A stretch of DNA of 64,000 nt from Streptomyces caatingaensis (lineage in GTDB: Bacteria > Actinomycetota > Actinomycetes > Streptomycetales > Streptomycetaceae). This document shows, in pieces, positions 1 through 8,876 of this stretch (the first letter of the stretch is position 1; every line of letters starts with the position of its first letter). The notes under the pieces were generated by a model. The model was not told the DNA's origin. It worked only from the letters and a program-made list of their open reading frames with translations, and ran no database searches. Position numbers and translations under genes: made by a program. The DNA lies in assembly GCF_001187435.1 (NCBI RefSeq), contig NZ_LFXA01000013.1, forward strand, positions 1 to 64,000, read 5' to 3'.

Positions 1-73
1 GTGTCGGTGGCCGCCCTGACTGTCAGTACCCTTCGGCGGGCCTTGTTCCGCTCAGTGAAAGGAGAAAAGGATC

Positions 74-730
74 GTGACTTCACTGTCCGCTGCGCCGCAA
101 CGCCTTGGGCATACCGGCTTCGCGGCCATGCGTGCCAACGCGACCGCTGTCGGCATGCTTCTCGACAGCACCGGCTTGCCGGCCTCGGTCTGCATCCCCC
201 GGCCGGAGGCGGTGTACGTCTCCGTGTCGAACTTGGACGACCTCGGCGAATGGGTCGCGGAACGTGGGGGTGAGATCCGTGTCTCGGCATGTGAGGGTGT
301 CGAGACCTGGACTCTGCACACCTGCACTGCGTGTTCTCGGGATGGTTCACGTGTGGCTGTTCAGGTCTCCACGACTGTTCCTGAGGGCGAAGTGGTCGCA
401 GGGTACATTCTCGCGGCTGTGCGTCCGTCGGATTCCGTGTCCGACGACAGGGCTTGGAGCGCGGAGTTCGCCTGTGCGGACTCCTCACCCGCCCCTGGTC
501 TGACCAGACGGCGGGCCCGCCTCCTCGCCGCCATCATCGCCTCTCCCGGGAAGTGGACGACGCGCGATGTCCAGCGCCTCTACCGTGATTCGGGGGTCGG
601 CCCCTGCCGGGGCACAGCGCGGCGGGATTTAAAGGCTCTTGCCCGGCGCGGTGCGCTGAGTCTCCACGACGAGCGCGGCCGGAGGTACTTCACGTTGCCG
701 GCGGCCGGGGACGGTGACACCGGCCTCTAA
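74..730 (+). CDS. Hypothetical protein with C-terminal winged-helix-like segment
   Basis: A 218-residue soluble protein with no family I can name. The GTG start at 74 follows an AGGAGAAAAGG-like ribosome site at 59-70, which makes this start convincing. The last third (from about residue 143) is basic and helical, with a KWTTRDVQRLYRD segment followed by a RGTARRDLKALARRG recognition-helix-like stretch, resembling a winged helix; the N-terminal two thirds are acidic and mixed. DNA binding is inferred only from that shape. It converges on the terminal-protein-like gene at 947-1519, and the pair has the look of plasmid, phage or integrative-element cargo. Confidence 0.6.
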   Translation: MTSLSAAPQRLGHTGFAAMRANATAVGMLLDSTGLPASVCIPRPEAVYVSVSNLDDLGEWVAERGGEIRVSACEGVETWTLHTCTACSRDGSRVAVQVSTTVPEGEVVAGYILAAVRPSDSVSDDRAWSAEFACADSSPAPGLTRRRARLLAAIIASPGKWTTRDVQRLYRDSGVGPCRGTARRDLKALARRGALSLHDERGRRYFTLPAAGDGDTGL

Positions 731-864
731 AACCGCATTGCCGAGGGCTTGGGTTCGGGGGCTGAACCGCTTCGAAGGAGGTGGCAGAACTGCAGATGGT
801 AGCGGGCTTGCATGTCCGCGCAGAAATCCGACGAGTTGTTTTTGTTTCCCTGTAGTGCGGTCCG

Positions 865-883
865 GGGCCATCTTCGATGGCCC
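865..883. terminator. Hairpin between convergent genes
   Basis: Arms GGGCCATC and GATGGCCC (8 bp, perfect) enclose a TTC loop. It sits between the stop codons at 730 and 947 of two converging genes, where a bidirectional terminator is expected. There is no U tract, as is usual in Streptomyces. Confidence 0.5.
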
Positions 884-946
884 AACGGTCGGGCTGTCCC
901 TTTCCCGCAGGTTTCTCGTCCACCGGCGAGCCGGACAAAGCAGTAA

Positions 947-1519
947 TCAGGCCGCAAACCCTACGTTCGACACGTACTCGTACTGACCCCATTGGCTTCC
1001 CAGGTCCACGATCTGTTCCACCCAGGCGTCGTCCAGCCCCCGATCGTCCCCCTCGGCCCAGGCCCTCACGATCGCGTCCCATTGACGGATGTTCAGGAGG
1101 CGGAATTCGACGACGCGCTGACGCGGGCGCAGCACATGCGACTGGTCCAAGGGATGAATCTCCACGCGCGTGCCGCGGCCCTCCCTGTTCAGGCGCCCCA
1201 CGAGGTACGGCGCCACGTTTCTGCGGCGCACCGTGCGATAAGCGCTCTCGATGCGTTCCAGGTTCCTTTTCGAAGGGGAACGCTTTCCGTCCAGCCATGC
1301 CTTGACCGTGCGGTCCGTGACCGACAAACCCGCCTCACGCGCGGCAGTGCGTGCGTGTCCCGAGCGGGTCAGATACCGCAGGCGCGCCACCAGGCCGCGG
1401 CGTACGGACACCGGGGTGGCGATGAAACCGGCCAGGGCGTCGAGCTGTCGCGCCACGGCCTCATGACCCTTGATGCCGCGAGCGCCGTACTTACCGAACT
1501 CGATAGTGCGTTCCGGCAC
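947..1519 (-). CDS. Tpg/XRE-like DNA-binding protein
   Basis: A 190-residue basic protein. Residues about 45-95 carry a helix-turn-helix-like segment (HARTAAREAGLSVTDRTVKA followed by WLDGKRSPSKRNLERIE). A second module runs to the C terminus and ends GQYEYVSNVGFAA. The order (HTH, a basic linker, then an acidic C-terminal module) is similar in outline to the terminal proteins (Tpg) of Streptomyces linear replicons and to XRE-type regulators carried by actinobacterial plasmids. That assignment rests on recalled family shape, not on an alignment. The start is a GTG at 1519. An ordinary transcriptional regulator is the main alternative. No tap-like helicase or replication gene is visible nearby. 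Confidence 0.45.
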   Translation of the reverse strand: MPERTIEFGKYGARGIKGHEAVARQLDALAGFIATPVSVRRGLVARLRYLTRSGHARTAAREAGLSVTDRTVKAWLDGKRSPSKRNLERIESAYRTVRRRNVAPYLVGRLNREGRGTRVEIHPLDQSHVLRPRQRVVEFRLLNIRQWDAIVRAWAEGDDRGLDDAWVEQIVDLGSQWGQYEYVSNVGFAA

Positions 1520-1728
1520 TCGTCCTCACCCTCGCCAACGGCCTTCATCCTCGAATTCAACCACGTCAGAATAGCACAACTCTGCTGGTAGCGGCCTTAG
1601 TTCACTCGTCAGCGCCACGGGGAGAGGCTCTCTCGAAGCACTCGTGCGAATAAGCACGGGGAACGGCGAGAAAGCCTCTGGCCTGCTTTTGCCGACAGGT
1701 GGGAAAGGGGCCGTGATCTGCCCGGCTC

Positions 1729-3330
1729 TCAGTCCTCGGTGTGGTGGCGGTGGCCCGGGTGGCGCAGGCGGAGCCAGATGTCCCGGGCGTGGCGGCCGGC
1801 CTCGATGCGGCTGCGGGCGACGAGTTCGCGGGCCTCTTCCTCGGATCCCACCATGGGGCCGGAGCCGCGGAGGGGGCGGCCGGCTGTTTCGTGGAGGAAG
1901 AAGGCGGAGACGAAGCCGATGGCGCCGGCGGCCATGAGGTAGTAGGCCGGGATCATCTTGTTGTGGGTGTTCTCGATCAGGGCGGAGACCACGAGGGGGG
2001 TGGTGCCGCCGAAGAGCGAGACGGAGATGTTGTAGGAGACGGAGAGGGCTCCGTAGCGGAGCCGGGTGGGGAAGAGGGCGGGGAGGGTGGAGGCCGCGGT
2101 GCCGGCGAAGGAGACGAGCAGGAGGGCCAGGATCAGGCATCCGATGGCCGGCAGGACGGCGCCCTGGGCCTGGATGAGCAGCAGGGCGGGGATGGCGAGG
2201 GCCACGAGCGCCGCGCTGCCGGCCATGAAGACCGGTCGGCGTCCCCAGACGTCGGAGTAGCGGCCCACCGTGGTGATGGTCAGCGCGACGACGATCATGG
2301 TGCAGAGGATCAGCAGCTGGGAGGTGGTGGCGTCGCGGCCGAGGGTCTCGGTCATGTACGTGGGCAGGTAGGAGGTGACCAGGTAGTTGGTCACGTTGTA
2401 GACCACGACGAGGCCCATGCAGATCAGTACGGCCTGCCAGTGCCGGGTGAACGTCTCCTTGAGTCGTCCGTGGCCGGACTGGCGGCCTTCTTCGGCGTGT
2501 TCGGCGAGGGCGGTCGGGGACTCGTCGGGGTCGTTGGCCATGCCGACCGAGGCCGCGGCGCGGAAGGCGGGGGTTTCCTCCAGCCTCATGCGCATGTAGA
2601 GGCCGATCAGGCCGAGGGGGCCGGAGAGCAGGAAGGGCAGGCGCCAGCCCCAGTCGGTCATGGTGCTCTCGCCCAGGGTGGCGGTGAGGGTGGTGACGAG
2701 CGCGGAGCCCAGGGCGTATCCGACGAAGGTGCCGAAGTCAAGCCAGCTGCCGAGGAAGCCGCGGCGTTCGTCGGGCGAGTACTCGGCGATGTAGGTGGTG
2801 GCTCCCGCGTATTCGCCGCCGGTGGAGAAGCCCTGTACCAGGCGGCACACGAGGAGGAGGGCGGGGGCCAGCAGGCCGGCCGTGCCGTAGCCGGGCAGCA
2901 GGCCCACGGCGAAGGTGCTCACCGCCATCATGATCATGGTGGCGGAGAGGACGCGCTGGCGCCCGATGCGGTCTCCCAGGGGGCCGAAGGCCAGGCCGCC
3001 GAGGGGGCGGACCAGGAAGGCGGCGGCGAAGGTGGCGAAGGCGGAGATCACCTGGACGCCGGGGGAGCTTCCGGGGAAGAAGACCTTGCCGAGCACGGCG
3101 GCGAGGTAGGCGTACACCCCGAAGTCGAACCACTCCATCATGTTGCCGAGCGCCGCGGCGGAGACGGCCCTGCGCACCTCGGGGCGGTCGGTGACCATGA
3201 CCTCTTCGAGGCTCAGGGGGCTCTTGCGGCGGCGCAGCATGATGCGGACCAGCCGGTCGGTCGCGGGGGTGCTCTCCCGCGGGGTTCTGACCTGGCCGGG
3301 CCTCGGGGCCTTCCTCGGGTCGGCGTCCAT
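1729..3330 (-). CDS. MHS-family MFS transporter (ProP-like)
   Basis: A 533-residue inner-membrane carrier of the metabolite:H+ symporter family, whose members take up osmolytes and organic acids such as proline/betaine, citrate or 2-oxoglutarate. Diagnostic segments are NMMEWFDFGVYAYLA in TM1, RPLGGLAFGPLGDRIGRQ in the TM2-3 loop and QGFSTGGEYAGATTYIAE. About twelve hydrophobic segments are present, with a charged cytoplasmic loop after TM6 (about residues 270-300). The N terminus has an unusually long hydrophilic tail of roughly 50 residues. I start at the ATG at 3330 because an AAGGA lies about 12 bases upstream; a TTG at 3342 is an alternative. Substrate cannot be read from the sequence. 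Confidence 0.85.
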   Translation of the reverse strand: MDADPRKAPRPGQVRTPRESTPATDRLVRIMLRRRKSPLSLEEVMVTDRPEVRRAVSAAALGNMMEWFDFGVYAYLAAVLGKVFFPGSSPGVQVISAFATFAAAFLVRPLGGLAFGPLGDRIGRQRVLSATMIMMAVSTFAVGLLPGYGTAGLLAPALLLVCRLVQGFSTGGEYAGATTYIAEYSPDERRGFLGSWLDFGTFVGYALGSALVTTLTATLGESTMTDWGWRLPFLLSGPLGLIGLYMRMRLEETPAFRAAASVGMANDPDESPTALAEHAEEGRQSGHGRLKETFTRHWQAVLICMGLVVVYNVTNYLVTSYLPTYMTETLGRDATTSQLLILCTMIVVALTITTVGRYSDVWGRRPVFMAGSAALVALAIPALLLIQAQGAVLPAIGCLILALLLVSFAGTAASTLPALFPTRLRYGALSVSYNISVSLFGGTTPLVVSALIENTHNKMIPAYYLMAAGAIGFVSAFFLHETAGRPLRGSGPMVGSEEEARELVARSRIEAGRHARDIWLRLRHPGHRHHTED

Positions 3331-3472
3331 GAAGCTATTCAATCCTTATGTGCGGTTTGGCGCTCTTTGGCCTTGTGGAGGGGGGTCAGGCGCGCGCGTA
3401 CCCGGGGAGATCGTTCGTAAGCGTTTTCGTACAGAGGTAAAAAGTCGTCGTCGAGAGAGCGCGGGGTGCCGG

Positions 3473-4114
3473 TCAGCGGCGTTTGGAGGCGGTGCGGCGG
3501 GCCCGGCGGCGTACGCGGCGGACGATCAGGACGGCGGCGACCAGGCCGAGCGCGGCGAGCAGGTACAGCTCGGAGCGTTCGATGGCTGGATAGAGGGTGT
3601 CGATGTGCTGTCCGGCGAAGTAGCCGAGGGTGACCCAGGTGCCGACCCACAGGGCGGCGCCCAGGGCGTTGAAGGCGAGGAATCTCCGCCAGGGCATCTC
3701 GCCCATCCCGGCCACGATGCCGTTGATCTGGCGGAGGCCCTCGATGAAGCGGGCGACGGTGACGACCTTGCCGCCGTGCCGGGCGAAGAACTCCTGGGCC
3801 TTGGCCACGCGCTCCTGGGTGAGGCGGACGTAGCGGCCGTAGCGGACGACCAGGCGCTTGCCGCCGTAACGGCCGATGGCGTAGCCCACGTTGTCCCCCA
3901 GGACGGCGGCGGAGAAGGCGATGCCGGCGACCATGCCGACGTTCAGCCGCCCGGCCCCCGCGTAGACCGTGGCCGCGACCATCACGGTTTCGCCCGGGAC
4001 GGGGATGCCGAAGTCCTCGATGAAGACGAGGACGGCTACTGCCAGGTAGCCCCAGTGCTCCAGGACCGGGGCGAGGTCGCTGAGGAAGCCGGGGAGGGGA
4101 GGAGGAGCTGCCAT
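3473..4114 (-). CDS. DedA-family membrane protein
   Basis: A 213-residue DedA/VTT (SNARE-associated) membrane protein, a group now linked to lipid flipping and membrane homeostasis. Recognisable motifs are FIEDFGIPVPGETVMVAA near the N terminus, the GDNVGYAIGRYGG segment and RFIEGLRQINGIVAGMGEM with its conserved Arg and Gly residues. The C terminus is strongly basic (RRVRRRARRTASKRR). The ATG at 4114 has an AGGAG site just upstream. It follows the MHS transporter gene on the same strand after a 142-bp gap, so co-transcription is uncertain. Confidence 0.88.
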   Translation of the reverse strand: MAAPPPLPGFLSDLAPVLEHWGYLAVAVLVFIEDFGIPVPGETVMVAATVYAGAGRLNVGMVAGIAFSAAVLGDNVGYAIGRYGGKRLVVRYGRYVRLTQERVAKAQEFFARHGGKVVTVARFIEGLRQINGIVAGMGEMPWRRFLAFNALGAALWVGTWVTLGYFAGQHIDTLYPAIERSELYLLAALGLVAAVLIVRRVRRRARRTASKRR

Positions 4115-4259
4115 GCAGGGTCTCCTCGGAGCGGGGGCGGGTCGGTGAGGGGGCGGGTCGGGTGCCGTGGGCCGGGAATCTGTTGTCCTTTACCCGGGCG
4201 GGTCCTGTCACAGTCCCTCGGGTCTCATGGGCCCCTCGGCCGGGGGTGTCGCGGTGTGC

Positions 4260-5351
4260 TCAGCGGGTGGCTCCGCTGCTGGGGCGGGGGCTGGAGAGGA
4301 CGCGCCGGAGCCAGCGGAGCCGGGCGTCGCGGGCGTCCCGGCTGATGGCCGCGCGTGGTGCGACGGTGTCGAAGCCGTGGAAGGCTCCGGTCCATACGTG
4401 CAGTTCGGCCTGGCCGCCGGCCTGCCACAGCGCCTGGGCGTAGGCGACGCCCTCGTCCCGGAAGGTCTCGGCCGATCCGACGTCGATGTAGGCGGGCGGG
4501 AGTCCGGACAGGTCGGTGGCGCGTGCGGGTGCCGCGTAGGGCGCCAGGTCGGGGGCGCCGTGGCGGTCGCCGAGCAGTGCTCGCCAGGCGGTGGTGTTGG
4601 AGGTGCGGTCCCAGAGGTCGATGCCCGCCATCTGGTGGCTGGAGCAGGTGGTGTTGCGGTCGTCGAGCATGGGGCAGAGGAGCAGTTGCCCGATCGGTGC
4701 GGGGCCGCCCCGGTCGCGGGTGAGCAGGGCGAGGGCGGCGGCGAGTCCGCCGCCGGCGCTCTTGCCCCCGATGACGATGCGGTGGGCGTCGATGCCCAGG
4801 CGGTCCGCGTGGCCGGCCGCCCAGACGAGTCCGGTGTAGCAGGCCTCCACCTGTCCGGGGTACCGCGTCCGTGGTGCGAGGGGGTACTCGACGGAGATGA
4901 CGGCCAGTTCGAGGGTGAGGGCCCATTCGCGGAGCAGGCGCGGGAGGACGGACCACGCGTTGCCCGTGATCATTCCGCCGCCGTGGAGGTAGTAGAGGAG
5001 CGGGAGGGGCCGGGGGATGCCGGCGGGGCGGGCACTGACGAGCGTGATGTCCTGGCCGCCCGGTGGGCCCGGTATGCGGAGGTCTTCCACGTCGAAGCGG
5101 CCGTCGGCCCGGAGTTCGCCGGCCGTCGGCCTGGGCCGGGCGGCGGCGTCCTGCCGTTGGCGGGCCGCGAGGTTCTGCGGGGTGACCGGCTCCCTCGTCC
5201 CCTCCCCCAACGCCCCGAGGACCACGGCCAGTTCGGGGTCGAAGGGGGGCGCGGGGGCGATCGTGTCCGGTACTTCCGCGGGGTGGGGGGACGCCGGGAC
5301 GCCCGGCCCGGACGGCCCATCGGTGCTCGTGTGTACGTCGGTGTGGTCCAT
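4260..5351 (-). CDS. Alpha/beta hydrolase, HSL-type esterase
   Basis: A 363-residue cytoplasmic esterase/lipase of the hormone-sensitive-lipase group. It shows the oxyanion-hole motif HGGGMITG, the nucleophile elbow GKSAGGG (GxSxG; most relatives have D rather than K before the Ser), the acid region PPAYIDVGSAETFRDE and the catalytic His in FHGFD. The catalytic triad is therefore intact. The first roughly 100 residues form the expected cap region. ATG at 5351. It sits alone between DedA and the phenolic acid decarboxylase genes, on the same strand as both; substrate is unknown. Confidence 0.85.
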   Translation of the reverse strand: MDHTDVHTSTDGPSGPGVPASPHPAEVPDTIAPAPPFDPELAVVLGALGEGTREPVTPQNLAARQRQDAAARPRPTAGELRADGRFDVEDLRIPGPPGGQDITLVSARPAGIPRPLPLLYYLHGGGMITGNAWSVLPRLLREWALTLELAVISVEYPLAPRTRYPGQVEACYTGLVWAAGHADRLGIDAHRIVIGGKSAGGGLAAALALLTRDRGGPAPIGQLLLCPMLDDRNTTCSSHQMAGIDLWDRTSNTTAWRALLGDRHGAPDLAPYAAPARATDLSGLPPAYIDVGSAETFRDEGVAYAQALWQAGGQAELHVWTGAFHGFDTVAPRAAISRDARDARLRWLRRVLSSPRPSSGATR

Positions 5352-5470
5352 GGGGTGCAGTCAACCAGCCGGTGGGCCGCCGGGCCCCGGCCGCCCCGTG
5401 GGATCGCAGGAGCCGGTCGGGGCCGGGCACGGGGGCCGCCGGGCCGGCCGCGACCCCCTTCGCCCAGTGG

Positions 5471-6010
5471 TCAGTTGGTGCGGTCGGACCAGCCTGCGGG
5501 GAGGTCGCCGGGGGCGACGGAGACGACGTCCTCGTCGTCCTGGCCGACGTACTCGAAGAAGGTGATCTTCGCGAACTCCGGGACGACGTAGATCGGGTAC
5601 GTCGGTCCCGCGTCGCGGTACTCGCGCATCCGGTCCAGGTGGTCGTTCTGGAACAGGACGGTGCGCTCGCCGTGTTCCCGGATCCAGTGCGGGAAGAAGA
5701 TGGTGCCGTGCAGGCGGCGCTTGCCGGGCAGGACGTTGACGACGACGGAGGTGCCCGTGGGCTCGGTCCACGAGACCTTGTAGCAGTCGTCGTCGAGCTG
5801 GGCCAGGTCGACCTCCTGGTCCTTGACCCAGCGGCCGCCGACGTGGCCGGAGTGGATGCGGTAGTCGATGGTGCGGTCGTTCTTCACGTACATCTCGTAC
5901 TGCCAGCCGTTGGCGTACGTGTAGATGAAGCGGTGGCCGACGATGCCGGACAGGTCCTGCGGGGGGACGGGCCGGTCGACGGTGGTGGTGAACGCTCCGT
6001 TGGCTGTCAT
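5471..6010 (-). CDS. padC: Phenolic acid decarboxylase
   Basis: A 179-residue enzyme that decarboxylates hydroxycinnamates such as ferulate and p-coumarate to vinylphenols without cofactor, a detoxification reaction. The core closely follows the Bacillus PAD family: TYANGWQYEMYVKNDRTIDY, then RIHSG and SWTEPTGT. By alignment from memory Arg51 and Glu83 correspond to the catalytic Arg/Glu pair. Compared with Bacillus enzymes it has an N-terminal extension of about 20 residues. I chose the ATG at 6010, which has an AGGAGG-like site directly upstream, rather than an upstream in-frame start. It is divergent from a MarR gene, with a perfect operator between them. Confidence 0.9.
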   Translation of the reverse strand: MTANGAFTTTVDRPVPPQDLSGIVGHRFIYTYANGWQYEMYVKNDRTIDYRIHSGHVGGRWVKDQEVDLAQLDDDCYKVSWTEPTGTSVVVNVLPGKRRLHGTIFFPHWIREHGERTVLFQNDHLDRMREYRDAGPTYPIYVVPEFAKITFFEYVGQDDEDVVSVAPGDLPAGWSDRTN

Positions 6011-6093
6011 GGGAAGGGCCTCCTGCTGTTGATCAAGCTTGGGGTACCCGGGCCGGCGGGCGGGTGCCCCGTCCGTCACCCGGCACTATTTGA

Positions 6094-6122
6094 GTTTGCC
6101 ACAAAACTATTTTGTGGCAAAC
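6094..6122. promoter_or_regulatory. Perfect 29-bp MarR-type operator between padC and marR
   Basis: The half-site GTTTGCCACAAAA is followed by a CTA spacer and then by its exact reverse complement: 13-bp arms without a mismatch. It is the only AT-rich patch in the divergent intergenic region, 84 bp from the padC start and 25 bp from the marR start. Both promoters must overlap it, so one repressor dimer could shut off both genes. Phenolic acid decarboxylase genes are classically induced by their substrates. Confidence 0.85.
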
Positions 6123-6146
6123 GGAAGGGTGGCGCAGAATGGGGTC

Positions 6147-6593
6147 ATGGACACCGCGACCAGGTTCAGCCGGCTCATCGGCCCGCTGCGCCGCGCCGTA
6201 CTGCGCACCCGCCGGGCCGACAAGGACCTGCCCGACCTTCCCGAGGCCCAGATCGAGCTGCTGCGGCTGCTCGCCGGAAGCGGCCGGCTGACGCCCCGGG
6301 AGGCGGCGGCGCGGCTGCGCGTCGCCCCCTCCACCGTCAGCAACCTCGTGCGCACCATGAGCGCCGCCGGTCTGGTCGAGCGCACGCCCTCGTCGACGGA
6401 CCTGCGGACGGTCCACCTGTCCGCCTCGGCGGCCGCCCTCGGCATGCTCGACCGCTACGACCACATCAGCACCACCGCCCTGCGCCGGGCCCTCGGAAGC
6501 CTGAGCCCGCGGAGCCGCGAGGCGATCGAGCGTGCCCTGCCCGCTCTGGACGAGTTGCTGGTCGCGCTGGAGGCGGAGGGGAAGGGCGAGTAG
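6147..6593 (+). CDS. MarR-family regulator of padC
   Basis: A 148-residue winged-helix protein. The core REAAARLRVAPSTVSNLVRT is the MarR helix-turn-helix, followed by LVERTPSSTDLRTVHLSASA, the wing with its conserved Asp-Arg-Arg-like loop (here DLRTV). It is divergent from padC, and the 29-bp palindrome directly upstream of its start is the natural operator. The likely role is a phenolic-acid-responsive repressor of both genes, taken over here by a MarR protein instead of the PadR protein used in Firmicutes. ATG at 6147; the in-frame start at 6039 would place the palindrome inside the coding region and is not credible. Confidence 0.85.
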   Translation: MDTATRFSRLIGPLRRAVLRTRRADKDLPDLPEAQIELLRLLAGSGRLTPREAAARLRVAPSTVSNLVRTMSAAGLVERTPSSTDLRTVHLSASAAALGMLDRYDHISTTALRRALGSLSPRSREAIERALPALDELLVALEAEGKGE

Positions 6594-6662
6594 CCGGGCG
6601 TTCCCGCTCGGGGGCGGGGGCAGCGAGGCCGCGGGGGCGCGAGGGCTACGGGGGCTGTGTGT

Positions 6663-7088
6663 CTAGAAGGCGCCCAGGTCCGCGGACAGCCAGTGCTCGG
6701 GGCGCATGTAGATGTCGACGTGGTCACCGAGCCGGGTTCGTTCGTACTCGACGAAGGCGGCGGCCTTGTCCGGGGGCAGATAGCGTGCGGCCATCGCATA
6801 GGCGCTGTCCGGGCCGCCGGCGGTGATCCCGGTGACCGGGCCCTCGACGGACACGTAGCGGACCGTCGGTTCTGTCCGCTGTGCCATCAGGCTGAACCGG
6901 CCGGCGGAGCGGATCGCCCGGGCCTTCCGCGAGTCCGGTCCCGTACGGATCCGCAGCTCACCGCCGGGTGTGTAGTGGTACCAGATGGGGACGGTCAGCG
7001 GTGCGCGGTCGGGGCCGCGCGTGACCGCCAGCGCGCCGATGTGGGGTTCGGCCAGGAATTGCTCTCGTTCGTGGACGGAAAGCGCCAT
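6663..7088 (-). CDS. PPOX-class flavin/F420-dependent family protein
   Basis: A 141-residue split-beta-barrel protein of the pyridoxamine-5'-phosphate-oxidase-like superfamily. PIWYHYTPGGELRIRTG and KARAIRSAGRFSLMAQ are typical of the F420- or FMN-binding subgroup in actinobacteria, which performs small-molecule redox reactions. No further assignment is possible. ATG at 7088. The gene is divergent from the AraC-type regulator at 7341 across 252 bp, so it is a plausible target of that regulator. Confidence 0.75.
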   Translation of the reverse strand: MALSVHEREQFLAEPHIGALAVTRGPDRAPLTVPIWYHYTPGGELRIRTGPDSRKARAIRSAGRFSLMAQRTEPTVRYVSVEGPVTGITAGGPDSAYAMAARYLPPDKAAAFVEYERTRLGDHVDIYMRPEHWLSADLGAF

Positions 7089-7340
7089 GCGCTCGAACGT
7101 AGCACCGGGGTCCGGCGGCCCGGCGGTGGCGGAACCGCGCGTTCCCCGATCGGCGGGCAGGGCGGCGGAGCAGGGTCAACAGGACTTGTAGGCGTGACCG
7201 TCCGCGCCGGCGGGCCTCACCTCCCGGGGGCGTCCGGTCGGTTGCCACGGTGTTTTTCGCGTCGTTTCCGCCTGCCGGAACAGGCCACAGCGGGCGGCTG
7301 TCCCTTTCCCCCGGGGGAACGGCGCTCGTAGGGTGACGTC

Positions 7341-8180
7341 ATGGCAGTGGAGCGACGTGTGCATCTGCGCTCCGACGACGTGTACGTCGCCGATGTGAGC
7401 TGCGGCGGCCCGCCACGGAGCTGGACCGAGCCGCGTCCGGCCCCCGTCTTCGGTCTCGTCCTCGTCCGGCGGGGTGTCGTCCGTTCACGGGTCGACGGGG
7501 TCGAGCAGCTCATGGACCCGGCGACCGTCTTCGTGGAACGCCTCGGCGTGGAGCAGCAGTTCGCCCATCCGCTGGGGGGCGACGCCTATACGGAGATCGT
7601 TCTGTCCGAGCCCGCCGTGGCGTCCCTGCTGGACGACGACCCCGGCATTCCCTCCGGTCTGGTGCACGTCTCCCCCACGATCGGACTGCGGCACAGGCTG
7701 CTGCTCGCGCGGGCGCGTGCGGAGGACGGGGACGGCTTCGAGGTCGCCGAGAACTCGGTGCGGCTCGCCGCCACGATCTTCGCTCAGCTGGCCCCGGACC
7801 GGGTGGCGGCCGGGCGGCCCGCCACGGAGGCCGCGCGCCGGCGACTCGTCGACGACGCGCGGACCGCGCTGGCCGTGCGTCCGGGGCTGCGGCTGGACGC
7901 GCTGAGCCGGGAGGTGGGGTGTTCGCCCCACCATCTCAGCCGTGTCTTCGCCGACGTCACCGGCACCACGCTCAGTCACTACCGCAACCGGTTGCGGACC
8001 GCGCAGGTGCTGGACCGGCTCAGCGAGGGTGAGCGGGACCTCCGCCAGCTCGCCCTTGAACTCGGCTTCGCCGACCAGGCCCATATGACCCATGTGGTGC
8101 GTCGTGCCACGGGCTACCCGCCCGGCCGGCTGCGGGCCCTTCTCGGGGTGGGCGGGGTGGTGGTGGCGCGGGAGGCGTGA
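7341..8180 (+). CDS. AraC-family transcriptional regulator
   Basis: A 279-residue regulator. Residues about 175-270 contain two helix-turn-helix units: RLDALSREVGCSPHHLSRVF and, after a linker helix, RQLALELGFADQAHMTHVVR ahead of the conserved GYPPGRLR end. The N-terminal 150 residues form a cupin-like sensing domain. ATG at 7341 with a GGGTG just upstream. It is divergent from the PPOX-class gene and convergent with the gene at 8328. The ligand is unknown. Confidence 0.85.
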   Translation: MAVERRVHLRSDDVYVADVSCGGPPRSWTEPRPAPVFGLVLVRRGVVRSRVDGVEQLMDPATVFVERLGVEQQFAHPLGGDAYTEIVLSEPAVASLLDDDPGIPSGLVHVSPTIGLRHRLLLARARAEDGDGFEVAENSVRLAATIFAQLAPDRVAAGRPATEAARRRLVDDARTALAVRPGLRLDALSREVGCSPHHLSRVFADVTGTTLSHYRNRLRTAQVLDRLSEGERDLRQLALELGFADQAHMTHVVRRATGYPPGRLRALLGVGGVVVAREA

Positions 8181-8327
8181 GGGCTCGTGCGGGGGGCGGG
8201 GGTCGGCGCGGGGCGGTTGGCGGGGGTCCGTCGCGGAAGCCCCGGCGCTCGTGGGATCTTCCGGGATGTCCGTCCGGGGCTTCGTGCGGGCCGGCGGGCG
8301 GGGTCGGCCGGCGGTCCGCGGGCGTGG

Positions 8328-8876
8328 TCAGAGCCAGCTGACGCGGGCGTTCGTGATGTCCTCGCCTGCCCGGTCCTCGGGCGGGCGGGCCAGTTCGCCC
8401 TTGGCCACGCCGTCGAGCAGCTTCCGTACGGCGGCCATGATGTCGGGGACGGCGTTGCGGAGGTCCTCGGCGTCGCGCGGTCCCGCCTCCGAGGCCGGGA
8501 CGCGGGCCTCCGCGAGGAGCGTGTCCAGGTCGGCCAGCCTTGCGGCCACCCAGTCCAGCGGCGCGGCGGACAGGTCGTCGTCGAAGACGCGCTCGCCGGG
8601 TTCCCAGCCCTCGAACGCCGGGTGGTGGTGCGCCCGGTCGAAGCTGCCCATCGGCCCCGCCACCGATTCCAGGAGGTCGGCGCGCCACACGGGGCGGTCG
8701 ACGACGATGGGCCGGGACGCGTAGATGCTGCCCGGCAGGTCTCCTGGGCGCAGGACGCGGACCTCCAGGCGCACTCCGCGTTCGGCGCCCTCCTGGCCCG
8801 GGATCGGGTCCGGGTCCACGAAGTACAGGTCGCTCGCCACCACGCCGATCCGCTCGAAGCCGAAGGCGTACAGCAT
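8328..8876 (-). CDS. Hypothetical protein
   Basis: A 182-residue acidic soluble protein without a recognised family. It starts MLYAFGFERIGVVASDLYFV and contains AHHHPAFEGWEPGE near the middle. There is no signal peptide or membrane segment. The ATG at 8876 is supported by an AGGAGG site immediately upstream; the longer in-frame extension to 9143 is proline- and histidine-rich noise. Coding bias is normal for the region. Function unknown. Confidence 0.65.
   Translation of the reverse strand: MLYAFGFERIGVVASDLYFVDPDPIPGQEGAERGVRLEVRVLRPGDLPGSIYASRPIVVDRPVWRADLLESVAGPMGSFDRAHHHPAFEGWEPGERVFDDDLSAAPLDWVAARLADLDTLLAEARVPASEAGPRDAEDLRNAVPDIMAAVRKLLDGVAKGELARPPEDRAGEDITNARVSWL

Noticed and set aside
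1741..3420. A 559-codon Gly/Glu-rich plus-strand frame over the MHS transporter
   Set aside because: Mirror of the transporter's codon bias; low-complexity and without start signals.
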